A DNA stretch of 64,000 bases, from assembly GCA_963575745.1 (NCBI GenBank), contig CAUYUJ010013891.1, forward strand, positions 525,500-589,499, read 5' to 3'. This DNA comes from Prorocentrum cordatum. Taxonomy: Eukaryota; Sar; Dinophyceae; Prorocentrales; Prorocentraceae. The first letter of the stretch is position 1, and each line of letters opens with the position of its first letter. Below, piece by piece: positions 1 to 9,179 of this stretch. Below the pieces are notes generated by a model, which did not search any database, was not told the origin of the DNA, and saw only the letters and a program-made list of their open reading frames with translations. The position numbers and the translations under genes were made by a program.

Positions 1-144
1 CGAACACGCACGCACGCATATGCATGCACATATGTATATATATACATAACCATACATACATAAATGCAGCGGGAGGGCGGAACATGGGAGAGGGAACATG
101 CGTGCACGTGTGCTTGGGTATAGGGGGGGGCATCCTCATCGTCA
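1..144. repeat. CA/TA-rich simple sequence
   Basis: Alternating purine-pyrimidine sequence (ACGC, CATA and TATA runs to about 65), then a short G-rich stretch. It lies just downstream of the stop codon of the minus-strand gene at 145. Nothing coding is visible. Confidence 0.6.
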
Positions 145-509
145 TCAGTTTTGAGACGACGTCTCCTGGTACTGGTCGAACTGCTCAGCGGCCCACTGCT
201 TCACCCGCTTCTTCTTGCCACTCGGGTCCAAGCTCTGGTACCTCGCGTTCTCCTCTGCGCAGCTGCGACGAAAGAGGGCGTACCTCTTCCCGATGGGGCC
301 AGTGCTGCCGATGTCGAACCCAGACGCCGCCGCCGCCTCCAGATTCAGGTCCCTCTCATCATCCATGATGTCCTGCGCATCGTCTCCCTCCTCGTCCTCG
401 TTCTCCACCTTGAATGCGCCCGAGTCCATGAAGGCCTTCATCAGCTGACCCTCGAAGTTGGCCGCCTGCGGCCGATTTACTCCACTCGCAGCTCTCAACT
501 TAAGGCCTA
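145..509 (-). CDS. Terminal exon (E8) of minus-strand host gene, unknown function
   Basis: An open frame ending in TGA at 145-147. It is acidic in the middle (ENEDEEGDD, IMDDERD) and basic near the end (GKKKRVKQWAAEQFDQYQ), with ordinary rather than repeat-like composition. The last ~50 residues resemble, to my recognition only, C-termini of a large family of uncharacterised dinoflagellate proteins. The minus-strand acceptor ...TTGCCGCAG before 509 restores the frame left by a CAG|GC donor at 2245 (phase 1). An alternative AG|G acceptor at 465/466 would need phase 0 and does not fit that donor, so 509 is preferred. The function is unknown. I am fairly sure it is an exon and less sure of its exact start. 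Confidence 0.6.
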
Positions 510-2244
510 CTGCGGCAAGTCACAACTGCAATCGATATCACGGCGTAGGCTCAACCAACTCACCACCACTCGCCATCCGACGAGCAGGAGCGCTCAAGGA
601 ATAGGCGGGGAGGTCGAAGGGTTTGGAGAATGGGGGGGGTGGGGGGGTCCCTTCGAGGAGGAGGAGGAGGAGGAGGTGTGTGCGTGGGGGTGGGGGCGTT
701 GGAGGTATGCCTACATGCAGGCCAGGCGATTTCAGGGCTGTCGTCCGTCCTTGCGACCGTCTCCCTCCCCCCCGCGTCTGGCCTGCGGGATGACGAAGGA
801 AGCGGCGCCCATGCTCTGCCCGACGGGGCCACTCGCCTGGCGCGCGGGCGTCGGAGGGGTGAACGGGGCAGGGCGAGCGGGAAGCGCAGCCGGGGCGGGC
901 GCCGACGGGGGCGCTCGGCGATGGGTAACTATAAGGCGATGTCGGCAACCGAGGGACCTCCTTGCCCTGGGGATCGAAAGCTGGGAAAACCGAGCAGCGA
1001 GTTCACAGCGGGCTGAGCTGGGCGGGTAGCCTCGACAACTCTCGGCACAACCAATCGATTGACGTGGCGAGCCACGGCCCACTGATATGGAGAGGGATAC
1101 GGATACAGACGCAGGGACAGAGGGATCGAGACAGAGGCAACGATATCTAACGAGAGGGAGCTAGTGAGCAAGACGGGTTGAGATATTGCTGCACCAAGGG
1201 GGGAGATATAGAGAGATAAAGGGAGGCACATGGGACTATATCGTTATATCATGCGCAGTAGCGTGCGGGAGGGAGGGGGAGAACACACATGTATATATAC
1301 ATATATATATATACATATATGTACACACATACGTGCGTGTATGCACACACATACTGAGATCGGCATATACTTTATAGCCACATGCCGACCAACACAGCCA
1401 TGGAGGGAGCGTGAGGTAGATAGAGCGGGTGGAGGGCGACATACGGGAGGGATGACGGAAGAGAGAAGGTATTGTTGAGACATACGGGAATCGGTAAAAC
1501 AACCGTCACGGCGGGGGATCGTTGAAGGGGGCGGAGTGGCGACAGGGTGGTGGTGGGACGATGACGGGGTTGGAAGTGATGCGTCCCCAATTTATCTCAC
1601 GTGTGTCGGTGGTGCTGTTAGGTTGTGCCTATCTCTGATTGTCTCTCCCTCTCTCTCTCTCTCGTTCTCTTTATCACCTATGTATTCTTTATATGAAAAT
1701 GTGAGGTCATGTCACCCTCGTCCCTCTATAGACATTGAGTATGTGCGTCTCTCTCTGCATCTCTCGCTGTTCTATGTCGTATGGTATTCCCTCTCCCTAT
1801 GCACCCTCTTGCTTTAGGTTTGCGTGCTGTTCTACGCTCACGCGCGTTGGTGCTAGTGTGAATGTGACCTATGCCGTAATACGCATACATACTCGTGAGC
1901 TTTTCCTGCGCTGTACAGGGGTGTGTCGTTGGCCTGTTCGTCCCACGATCGGCGACAGACCATGCCGCTGGCGAGGAATCCCCTCGGACTCAAACGTGGT
2001 CCACTGCGGCGCTGCGTGCACGACGCGTGCATAAACATATGATGCACAAGCTGCCCCTGGCACGGTGTCCGTCCTCCCTCCGTTCCTCCCGTTCCTTGTT
2101 GTTTTGGTTCTTTCCTTCAACCTCAACATTCCTATCGTTCATACTATGTCTCCCCTCACCTTATTTCTAGTCCCGCCTCCCAACCCCTCCCGTGCGGGGC
2201 GCAAACAGCTAGCGAGCGCCTGTGCGCATCGCCCTCGCATCAGC
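510..2244 (-). other. Probable GC-AG intron (1.7 kb) with simple repeats
   Basis: On the minus strand this starts GC after CAG and ends CAG. It holds a short GGA tract (656-676), a CA/TA tract (1285-1350) and CT runs (1640-1675). Frames across it carry no recognisable domain. An extra small exon inside cannot be excluded. Confidence 0.45.
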
Positions 2245-3523
2245 CTGACGCCGCACCCACATTCTCATCCGACGACGGGGTCGGCGGCGACAGGCATGTC
2301 CTCTGGGCGGAGGGCGAGATCGCCCGCTTGGTCACGGGTGGAGTGGTCGCAGAGGCAGCGCCCTTGTCAACGTCCTTGTTCGAGTCCGTGTGCTTCTCCT
2401 CGCCGGCGCCAGGCGCTGCAGAAGGCCTCGGGCGAGCGCACTTAGCGGCACCTGGCTTCTTTAACATAGTTGACGGCCTCTTCATGACAACATTGCCGCC
2501 GACCTGATCCAGCTTCGCGGCCTTCATGGCGATGGCCCCCTCTCGATCGATCTTCCCGCGCGCCAGCTTCACTGCGATTGTCGATGCCCATGCCAGGGCA
2601 GCAGCTTGGGAGGTCGTCTCCGCCGTCGCCTCGAACTTGTCCACATTGATGGTGATCACCGTCTTGCCGTTCACCTGGACGACGGCGAGGCGCTGGGGCG
2701 GCTTGCCTCTGACATCATTGCTGCGGATCAGCGCCTCGACCTTCTCATCATTGCTGTTCTTGCCAAGCCACCCCTGCCTGTCGGGCAAGCGTCTGGACTT
2801 CAGCTCGCTCGTGCCTGCACCGCTGCTTGCGGCTCTGCTCTCTGGGCCCGCGTCGGAGATCTTCGTCGTCTTCACCTCCTGCTTCTTCCTCTTCTTCTTC
2901 ATGGGCGTGCCCAGCTTCGCCTTGGCCTTCGGCTGCGTGAGACCCGATCGCCACTTGGCCACGGTCACCTGCGCCACGTTCACCGCCTCCTCTGTCGAGC
3001 CAGACGCGCCTTTGAACACTGCCAGCATGCAATCTGTAGGCGCTGCATCTGGAGGTTCGCGCATCTCGACGGCATACTCGGGGAAGTGCTTCTTCGGGCC
3101 GTCCGTGCGCGTGCGGAACGCGCAGCGAGCCTCCCCGTCGTACCCGTAGTCATACATGGGGGTCTTGGCAGCGCCAGTGTCTACCTCCACGTCGGGCTCG
3201 AAGTCGGCGGGGTCCTCCTCCTCCCCGCCCTCCTCGTCGTTCTTCTCGTCGAACTCGTCCTCGTGCTGGTCCCCGTCGGCGTCGTCGCCAGGCTCTACGT
3301 TCTTCTCGGGCTTGGGGAGCGCCAGCGCTTTGAACCATTTGGGGGGTGTGTCCTTGATCATATACTGGCTAGCGTGGCGGCACATCGTCTTCAAGCGCTT
3401 GTGCAGCTCGGCCTGCCACGTCGTCATCTCCCCCCTGCTCCTGAACACCAGTGGCTTGTGCCTGGCGACCTCCTTCAGAGCCTGGAACCACGCGTCCTTC
3501 TTGAAGGACATGGTGCTATTCAC
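2245..3523 (-). CDS. Main exon (E7) of minus-strand host gene
   Basis: About 426 codons open, the largest host-like exon in the window. In order: an N-terminal segment with aromatic and basic residues (AWFQALKEV, MTTWQAELHKRL, PPKWFKALALPKPEK); a strongly acidic tract (EDEFDEKNDEEGGEEEDPADFEP); a middle part with YDYGYDGEARCAF; a lysine-rich stretch (PMKKKRKKQEVK) that could act as a nuclear localisation signal; a segment with PQRLAVVQVNGKTVITI; and a low-complexity Pro/Ala/Ser/Lys tail. I do not recognise a named family; the mix suggests a nuclear or nucleic-acid-associated protein, which is inference. A clean acceptor (CCCTAG|GTG) at 3523/3524 joins in phase 0 to the exon at 3807. The 3' border is a CAG|GC donor at 2245, with an in-frame TGA (2240-2242) just beyond; if that donor is unused, the protein ends there. 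Confidence 0.7.
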
Positions 3524-3806
3524 CTAGGGTGAGAACACAACTTGTGCACATGCTGATTCATCCACTCCTCCTCCGAACTCCTCCGTTCATCCACTCCGTT
3601 CTCCATTTCCTCCATTCGTCCATTGCTCATTCCTCCCCTCCTCCTCCGATCTCCTCCATTCCCCCACTCCTCCATTACCCCCATTCCTCCACTCATTCCT
3701 TTAATCCCTTCACCCCCGCCGCCCTCCCGTAAGTCCCCCCTCCTCCACGTGGAGGGCGGAGGGGTATACATTTAGAAGGGTCGGCGGTGTTTGTCCGATT
3801 CACCAC
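3524..3806 (-). other. GT-AG intron, 283 bp
   Basis: On the minus strand it begins GTGGTGAATC after CAG and ends CACCCTAG. Both flanking exon frames are phase 0, so removal joins ...SLVQ to VNST.... The interior is CT/CA-rich with short repeats of the CTCCTCC/CCATT type. The donor (CAG|GTGGTGAAT) and the start of the next exon (GTGAAT) share a short direct repeat. Confidence 0.65.
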
Positions 3807-3980
3807 CTGGACCAAGCTCCTGATCAGCTTGATGTGGCCCTCGATGCCCTGCCGACTCACGCCGCCATCGTAGCCGTACGTGCAGAAACTCGGGCCCGTC
3901 ACGTGTGGGAGCAGGGCTGAACCGAGCGGCCCTGGGGCCGTCTCTGCACCTGGCGAGGACATCTTGATCCAAGCCAGCTG
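3807..3980 (-). CDS. Internal exon (E6) of minus-strand host gene
   Basis: 57 or 58 codons, phase 0 at both ends, reading QLAWIKMSSPGAE then LLPHVTGPSFCTYGYDGGVS then EGHIKLIRSLVQ. The acceptor is CCTCGTCAG, with a second AG three bases on (start 3980 or 3977). Composition and splice sites make this a convincing exon; the family is unknown. The YGYDG motif here recurs as YGYDGEA in the next exon. Confidence 0.65.
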
Positions 3981-4510
3981 CTGACGAGGGAAGATGGGGG
4001 GAGGATGGCATGGCGGAACCTGGTGAGTAAACAACTAAAGAGGAGGAGGAGGAGGAGGAGGAGGAGGATCAGGAGGAGAAGACGTGAGGAGGAGGAGGAG
4101 AAGGAGGAGGAAGATGGTGCTGCTGCTGATGATGCTGCTGATGATGATGATGCTGATGATGATGATGCTGATGATGATGATGCTGATGCTGATCCTGATG
4201 GTGATGATTGAGGAGGGGGAGGAGGTGGAGGATACGGATGAACCCGATGAGACGGATGATGGGAAGACGCCGACGAGAAGGAGGCGGAGGAGGAAGCTGA
4301 CGTAGAGGCGGGCGCCGACGATACACCAACGAGCAACGTTAACGTCGAGGTGGGGGGATGGTTGAAATGCCCGGAAGGAGGGGGCGGAGGGCAGACGAGG
4401 GAGGAGGGAAGTGGGATGTTGGACGAGTGGCTGATCGGGAGGAGGTGGGACGAGGGGCGCACGGTAAGAGGAATGCACAGAACCAGGAGCAACAAGGCAG
4501 GCCGATCGGC
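3981..4510 (-). other. GC-AG intron with GAT/GGA microsatellites
   Basis: It begins GCCGATCGG after CAG and ends CAG on the minus strand. It holds GGA repeats (4045-4115) and a GAT/GCT trinucleotide tract (4118-4210). The long minus frames through it are products of trinucleotide composition and carry no domain. Confidence 0.55.
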
Positions 4511-4567
4511 CTGCTGCACGTCCGCGCGGAACATTTCCTGGATGAGCTCGTCGTCCGATGGCGCTGC
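4511..4567 (-). CDS. Small internal exon (E5), 19 codons
   Basis: Phase 0 at both ends, reading AAPSDDELIQEMFRADVQQ. It is preceded on the minus strand by CGCATAAG|GCA and followed by CAG|GCC. The acidic helix-like sequence stands out from the surrounding purine-rich DNA. Exactly the same length (57 nt) as exon E2 at 6277. Confidence 0.55.
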
Positions 4568-4910
4568 CTTATGCGGGGCGGGTGCGGGAGGAGGCGGTTC
4601 CTTCCCCCCACCGCCCACCTCCCACCCTCGAGGGTCCCCCGATCCTCGAGGATGGGAGGCGAGGGCCCCCCATCCTCGAGGACCCCTCCCATCCTCAAGG
4701 ATCCCTTCCATCTATAGAGGGTTCCAGGGGACCCCCCAGGACCTCCCACCCTCGAGTTTCCCCTCAACTCCCCTCATCTCCTATCCGCTCTTTGTGCTCC
4801 TTTTCCTCCCCCTCAGCTTCGTCCGATCCTCACCCTCCTATTCCGTCTCCTCCTCCTCCTCCTCCTCCTCCTCCTCCTCCTCCTCCTCCCCCTCATTATC
4901 GTGTTTCTTC
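4568..4910. repeat. CTC/GAG-rich intron segment with ATCCTCGAGGAT palindromes
   Basis: Contains several copies of the 12-bp palindrome ATCCTCGAGGAT or near versions between 4640 and 4700, and a (TCC)n run at 4850-4888. It lies between candidate exons E4 and E5. Confidence 0.6.
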
Positions 4911-4914
4911 CCTG

Positions 4915-5008
4915 CTGCCGTCATGGCAGCTGGCGCAATTGTCGCAGGCGGCCCCGTCTCGTCCTGCTGCGTGGCGGGCAGCGCTGCGTTCTGGAACTGG
5001 GGCGGGGC
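4915..5008 (-). CDS. Candidate exon (E4) of minus-strand host gene
   Basis: Read on the minus strand after the strong acceptor TGCCCGTTCCCGCAG|GCC, phase 0. The peptide is Pro/Ala/Gln-rich (APPQFQNAALPATQQDETG then PPATIAPAAMTAAGKK). The donor is not clear; candidates are ACG|GCAGCAG or CAGG|GAAGAA (GC or GA type), so the low-coordinate border is approximate. The frame otherwise runs into a poly-Glu microsatellite and a stop. Confidence 0.4.
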
Positions 5009-5149
5009 CTGCGGGAACGGGCAGAAGGGGCCGCAGGGTAAAGTCAGCGGCTCCGAGAGAACGACGGGCTATAGTAGGGTGCAGTCGGGTGCACACACAT
5101 ACATATATATATACACATATATAGAGAGATGTGTACATAGACACGTGTA

Positions 5150-5184
<35 letters not shown>

Positions 5185-5631
5185 ATGGATGTATGTATGT
5201 ATGTATGTATGCATGCATGCATGTATGCATGTATGTATGTATGTATGTATGTAGGTATGTATGTATGTATGTACGTAGGTATGTATGTAGGTATGTAGGT
5301 GTGTATGTGAATATAAACAATGTGTATACGCATGTACTTTGGCGTATATATGCACGTATATACGCATGTATACACACGTACATACTTTGGACCCGTTCGA
5401 GGCGAATGTTGGAGAGGCGGGGGGGAGACAACACGCGGCGACGGTTGGATATCTTGCACGCCAGACATCCAACCGTCGTCGCGGGACAGCGAAGGTAAGA
5501 ATCTCGAAGGGGTTGGGGGGCAAGGGGAGGAGGGTGCCCGACATTGTCACCGTGCCATCGGTTATCGAACACACACGCGCACACGCACACTCACGCACAT
5601 ACACACACACACCGTTCAACCCGTTTCGAGC
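5009..5631 (-). other. Intron with TCTG/TGTA microsatellites and a hairpin
   Basis: Starts GCTCGAAAC after CAG on the minus strand (GC donor). Contains (CA)n at 5570-5612, an imperfect hairpin with ~20-bp arms at 5434-5484 (CGACGGTTGGAT against ATCCAACCGTCG), TGTA repeats 5185-5310 and TCTG repeats 5150-5184. No coding signal. Confidence 0.55.
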
Positions 5632-5793
5632 CTGAGCCGAGCCGACGCGTCCGTGCTGCTGCGCGTCAGTCAGCGCGAGCCTGTCTGCACTCTCTGGGTC
5701 CGTGCGCGCGACCTTCAGCAGCGGCTTGTCGTCGCTGTCGCTGCTGAGGTCGATGGGCGTGCAGATGACGCGGGGCTCGATGATGCCGAGCCC
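5632..5793 (-). CDS. Internal exon (E3), 54 codons
   Basis: Phase 0 at both ends. Acceptor CTCCTCGACAG|GGG; donor GCTCAG|GCTCG (GC type). The peptide starts GLGIIEPRVICTPIDLSSDSDDKP and continues LLKVARTDPESADRLALTDAQQ. The hydrophobic-acidic run PIDLSSDSDD has the form of a SUMO-interaction motif or acidic phospho-target; this is pattern resemblance only. Confidence 0.6.
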
Positions 5794-6276
5794 CTGTCGA
5801 GGAGCATGCGACAGCCCCTGTCGAGGTTGGGTCCGTCGAAACCCGCGTGCGCGGTTCATAAACCATACGCGCGGGTTTCGACGGCCCCAACCCCGAATGC
5901 GCACGTGAGTTCGCGTGCGAGCTCACGTGCGTATTCTGAGTCCGTTTCACCTCACCCTTCCCTCTGTTGATCTGCCTCACCCTCGTAACCCTCATCCTGC
6001 TCCTCCTTTTCCTCCTCGTCTTCCTCCACTTCCTCCTCCTCGTCCTCCTCCTCCTCCTCCTCCTCCTCCTCCTCCTCTTCCGCCTCCATCGGCCTCCTCC
6101 TCCCCCTCGTCCTCCTCCTCCTCCTCCTTCCTCCTCCTCTCCTCCTCCTCCTCCTCCTCCTCCTCTTCCTCCTCCTCGTCGTCCTCCTCCTCCTCCTCCT
6201 CTTCCGCCTCCATCGGCCTCCTCCTCCCCCTCGTCCTCCTCCTCCTCCGCCTCCTCCTCTCATTTTGAAAGCGGGC
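5794..6276 (-). other. Intron with two hairpins and a CTC microsatellite
   Basis: Begins GCCCGC after CAG on the minus strand. A hairpin with ~35-bp arms spans 5825-5893, about 30 bases from the exon acceptor, and a second with 9-bp perfect arms (GCACGTGAG/CTCACGTGC) lies at 5898-5930. CTC triplets fill 6000-6260 and include a ~48-bp block present twice (about 6076 and 6200). Confidence 0.55.
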
Positions 6277-6333
6277 CTGCGCCGCCGCCGGAGCAGCCCC
6301 GCTGCTGGCCGCCGCGCCACCGTCGGCGCCGTC
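6277..6333 (-). CDS. Small internal exon (E2), 19 codons
   Basis: Phase 0 at both ends; acceptor GTCCTTCCCAG|GAC and donor GCGCAG|GCC. The peptide is low-complexity (DGADGGAAASSGAAPAAAQ). Support comes from the splice signals and from matching the length, phase and GC donor of the 4511 exon. Confidence 0.45.
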
Positions 6334-6359
6334 CTGGGAAGGACATGCATATAGCAGGA

Positions 6360-6868
6360 AACCTCGGGCAATTTTCGGGTAGCTTTCGGGCAACATTCGA
6401 GCAACTCTCTGGAGTTGATCGAAAATTGCCCAAGAATTGCCCGAACATTGCCCGAGAATTGCCCGAAAATTGCCCGCGGGCATTTTTCAGGTCAAAATTT
6501 TGCCCGAAAATTGCCCGCGGGCAATTTTCAGGTCAAAATTTTGCCCGAAAATTGCCCGCGGGCATTTTTCAGGTCAAAATTTTGCCCGAAAATTGCCCGC
6601 GGGCATTTTTCATGTCAAAATTTTGCCCGAAAATTGCCCGCGGGCATTTTTCAGGTCAAAATTTTGCCCGAAAATTGCCCGCGGGCATTTTTCAGGTCAA
6701 AATTTTGCCCGAAAATTGCCCGCGGGCATTTTTCAGGTCAAAATTTTGCCCGAAAATTGCCCGCGGGCATTTTTCATGTCAAAATTTTGCCCGAAAATTG
6801 CCCGCGGGCATTTTTCAGGTCAAAATTTTGCCCGAAAATTGCCCGCAGGCATTTTTGGTGTCAAAAAA
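6360..6868. repeat. 41-bp palindrome-rich tandem repeat (~9 copies)
   Basis: From about 6440 the unit repeats every 41 bp, for example CGCGGG at 6475 and again at 6516. Each unit holds two perfect 10-bp palindromes, GCCCGCGGGC and CAAAATTTTG. The left end (6360-6440) carries degenerate AATTGCCCG subunits in inverted order around ~6410, so the array starts with a fold-back. It would lie in the first intron of the minus-strand gene. Confidence 0.85.
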
Positions 6869-6889
6869 TTATTTGAAAATTCCCCAAGA

Positions 6890-6995
6890 ATTTCCCCCCA
6901 GAGCTCCTCCATGGTGCGTTTGCGCAGCATGGCGGCGCGCAGGGCCATGTCGCGCGCAGGCGGTCGCGCTGGCGCCGCCTTGATGCTGCAGCACT
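6890..6995 (-). CDS. Possible first exon (E1) of minus-strand host gene
   Basis: The minus strand reads MALRAAMLRKRTMEELWGE from an ATG near 6945, with an open upstream extension in the same frame (AAPARPPARD). It ends where the 41-bp repeat begins. A GA donor (GGG|GAAATT) would keep phase 0. The sequence looks coding, but neither the start nor the donor is certain, and further exons may lie upstream. Confidence 0.35.
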
Positions 6996-7024
6996 AGCGG
7001 GGGAGGCGAGAGCAGGGGAGGGTC

Positions 7025-7211
7025 CACGACGAGCTATGATATTTTGTCATAGTTTACGTGTTTTATATATAATTGTCTACAATATAACTGAAAATTTTCT
7101 GTATTTTCAGTTCCATTGAAAAAACTGAAAAATTTTCCGTACACCGCATATGAATTGAAAAAAAACAACCACTGGAAAAAAATCAGTTTTTCAGAAAATA
7201 AGGACCTCTGG
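7025..7211. other. AT-rich island
   Basis: An unusually A+T-rich stretch for this window (runs such as TTTTATATATAATTG and GAAAAAACTGAAAAATTTTCC), with short inverted pieces around CTGAAAATTTTC. No coding signal. It could be upstream or intronic sequence of the minus-strand gene. Confidence 0.5.
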
Positions 7212-7359
7212 GCAGCAGCAAAATGGGGGGGGCTGCACCGCTGCCGCCATCGTCATCATCGTCTCCTGAGGGCCCGCCTCTACCGCTCCGCGGCTGGCAC
7301 ATCCCGCGGCCTTGCAGCAGGCCGTGCTTTCGCTAGCGCCGTACTGTGGGGGCGGGGTC
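7212..7359. repeat. 148-bp direct repeat, copy 1
   Basis: Nearly identical to 7638-7784, running from GCAGCAGCAAAATGGGG to GGGGGCGGGGTC. Differences are one extra G in the G-run and a few substitutions. The minus strand of the other copy is open (GAVEAGPQETMMTMAAAVQP), so a duplicated exon is possible but unsupported by splice signals. Confidence 0.8.
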
Positions 7360-7637
7360 TTAGTTGTTTGTCCTAAACGGTTGGACCCCGCCCTCCCCAG
7401 TCGGCTTGGGTTTTCTCCTCTCCCGGCTCCTGCCTCTGCCTGGCCTTCTCTCTCCCTCTCTCCCGCTCAAGCCTTCGGGGCTCAAAGCCCTCCCAGGGCC
7501 CGAATGGGCCCTCTTTTGCCCGCCCACCCGGGGCTTTGCCTTGGTGTCTAACGGCGCCGCGGCGAGGCCCGCTTCGCGTGGCGGAAGGAGGGGCCCGCCC
7601 GGCGTGTCAACGCCGGCGGGAGGAGCATGCGGCCAGC
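7360..7637. other. Segment between the two 148-bp repeats
   Basis: 278 bp, CT-rich in its first half and GC-rich in its second. No domain seen. Its position between direct repeats fits either an insertion or a tandem duplication of a ~426-bp unit. Confidence 0.5.
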
Positions 7638-7784
7638 GCAGCAGCAAAATGGGGGGGCTGCACCGCTGCCGCCATCGTCATCATCGTCTCCTGAGGGCCC
7701 GCCTCTACCGCTCCGCGGCTGGCACATCCCGCTGCCTTACAGCAGGCCGCGCTTTCGCTAGCGCCGTACTGTGGGGGCGGGGTC
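7638..7784. repeat. 148-bp direct repeat, copy 2
   Basis: Second copy of the block at 7212. It is followed at once by the 5'-truncated LINE beginning about 7790, so the repeat may mark the insertion side of that element. Confidence 0.8.
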
Positions 7785-7808
7785 GGGCCACATTTTGCTG
7801 AGAGTGGA

Positions 7809-8066
7809 GTGATCCCTGGATGTTCTACCGCCGCGTCGCATGTGCGTGTGTATGTGATCCCTACTGTAGACCAGACCTCACTCCCTCCTACGACTACCCT
7901 CGATATATACATCGACGACTACGGCATATCCTCGGTTGGGAGCGCTAAGCAAGTCACCTCGGACATCACCCATGCTGCGGCCCAGCTTTTCTTGGGGTTG
8001 ACGTCGGGGATGAAGTCGGCTGTTGCCCGTGATAATCTATTGTTATCTGTTCTTCTGCCTAGGTAG
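7809..8066 (+). pseudogene. LINE A reverse transcriptase, palm fragment
   Basis: Contains LDIYIDDYGISSVGSAKQV, with the catalytic YIDD encoded at 7908-7919, followed by a helix (ITHAAAQLF) and LTSGMKSAV as in LINE RTs after motif C. Earlier RT motifs are missing because of 5' truncation. The frame ends in a stop at 8064-8066. Confidence 0.7.
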
Positions 8067-8138
8067 GTCGCGCTGCGCACGAGGCCCCAGGTAAGCGCGG
8101 AGGGGCTACGCTCGCTGATTCCGCCGTCGACTTAGGGG

Positions 8139-8336
8139 TCGACAGCGCTGCTGGGCGGAGCAGACAACAGAGAGGGCGAGGAAAGAAACGTCGAGATCCT
8201 TCCAAGTTGTTCAAACAACGGAAGAAGCGGTTCACGAGAGCCAGGAATGCGTTCGGTGCTCATATCCGGCAGGTCTATACCAGTGGCCCGATTGCTGGCC
8301 TCAACTACGGCTCGGAGGGCCATGGTGTTTCAGATT
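8139..8336 (+). pseudogene. LINE A RT thumb/connection fragment
   Basis: An open stretch reading KKRFTRARNAFGAHIRQVY then TSGPIAGLNYGSEGHGVSD. The pattern basic helix, then a YG.E.hGV turn, is that seen after the RT palm in dinoflagellate LINEs. Ends in TAG near 8336. Confidence 0.55.
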
Positions 8337-8349
8337 AGGAGTTGAGTTC

Positions 8350-9170
8350 GCGCAGGAGAAGTCTAGGATCTGTCTTTCGACCGTCGGCAGGAATGCGGTC
8401 TTTGACGGCCCTTTTCATCTGGCGCGGCGACCCCATCGCGGTTCGGAGCTGTCGCACCAGCTGTCAGATACGCCAAGGAGGTGCACTCCACTCAGCTGCG
8501 GCAGCTCACGCACACCCTCCCTTGCAACGTCCTTCGCGAAGCTTGGGGCTCGGCGTTCGCTGTTCCAGAGGCGGAGCTTTCTCGGAGGAGAGCTGCTGGC
8601 CCCATGATGGCCATGAGAATGAGTTCACAGCGGATTGGGTGGTCGATGCCGAATTTCAGCATGACGAGGGGCGATTTTTAGGATGACATTAGTTTAACTG
8701 CGTGCTCGCCCGCCTTCGCCAAGACCTCGTTGAAAGAAGGGGTGTTGAGGCAGCTCGAACGTGATGCTGGTGAAAACCTAGGGGCCGAGGGCCGAGCGTG
8801 TTTCGACATCGCGGCAGGTTCCCTGCGGTCAAAGAAGTTTTCTGATTCCGAGAAGGGCTGCACCACGTCTCTCGCGTGCGGCGCTCTCTGGACGAGAGAC
8901 CGTGCAATCGAGCTGCCAGCTGCCCTCGCCTCAGTGCCCGCTCTGCAATCAGCGTCCAGATGGAGTGCGGTGCCGACCCTGGCAATGCGCTGCTTGCAGC
9001 GATCTTCGGGAATATCTAGTCGATCAGCAGCTCATAGACGCGCCCCTCGCCTTAGATCATGACAACATTAAGGAAGCGCTGTTGCTTACAGAGGGAGTCT
9101 TCGAGCATCCATGGGGATCGACTGCCGCGCCCAAGGACTTCAGGATGCATTCAAGTGCAACTCCATGAAG
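8350..9170 (+). pseudogene. LINE A region between RT and RNase H, with CPLC zinc motif
   Basis: Broken into several frames. Recognisable pieces are VHSTQLRQLTHTLPCNVLRE (~8480) and CPLCNQRPDGVRCRPWQC (~8935-8990), the latter matching the C-terminal zinc-knuckle position of LINE ORF2 (CPxC...H/C.W.C). It leads into LREYLVDQQLIDAPLALDHD, the usual approach to RNase H. Confidence 0.5.
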
Positions 9171-9179
9171 CTGAGCTCC

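Noticed and set aside
2240-3530. 308-codon plus-strand frame opposite the main host exon
   Set aside because: Shadow of the minus-strand exon; the minus frame has the splice signals, lysine and acidic tracts, and continuity with neighbouring exons.
5044-5904. A 286-codon minus-strand gene
   Set aside because: Only the first part (the exon at 5632-5793) looks coding; the rest is TGTA/TCTG microsatellite read as Tyr-Ile-His-Thr repeats.
6440-6868. CRISPR-like array (41-bp period)
   Set aside because: Units are contiguous with no unique spacers, in eukaryotic DNA. The same reasoning excludes the 73-bp arrays at 51.7 and 56.2 kb.
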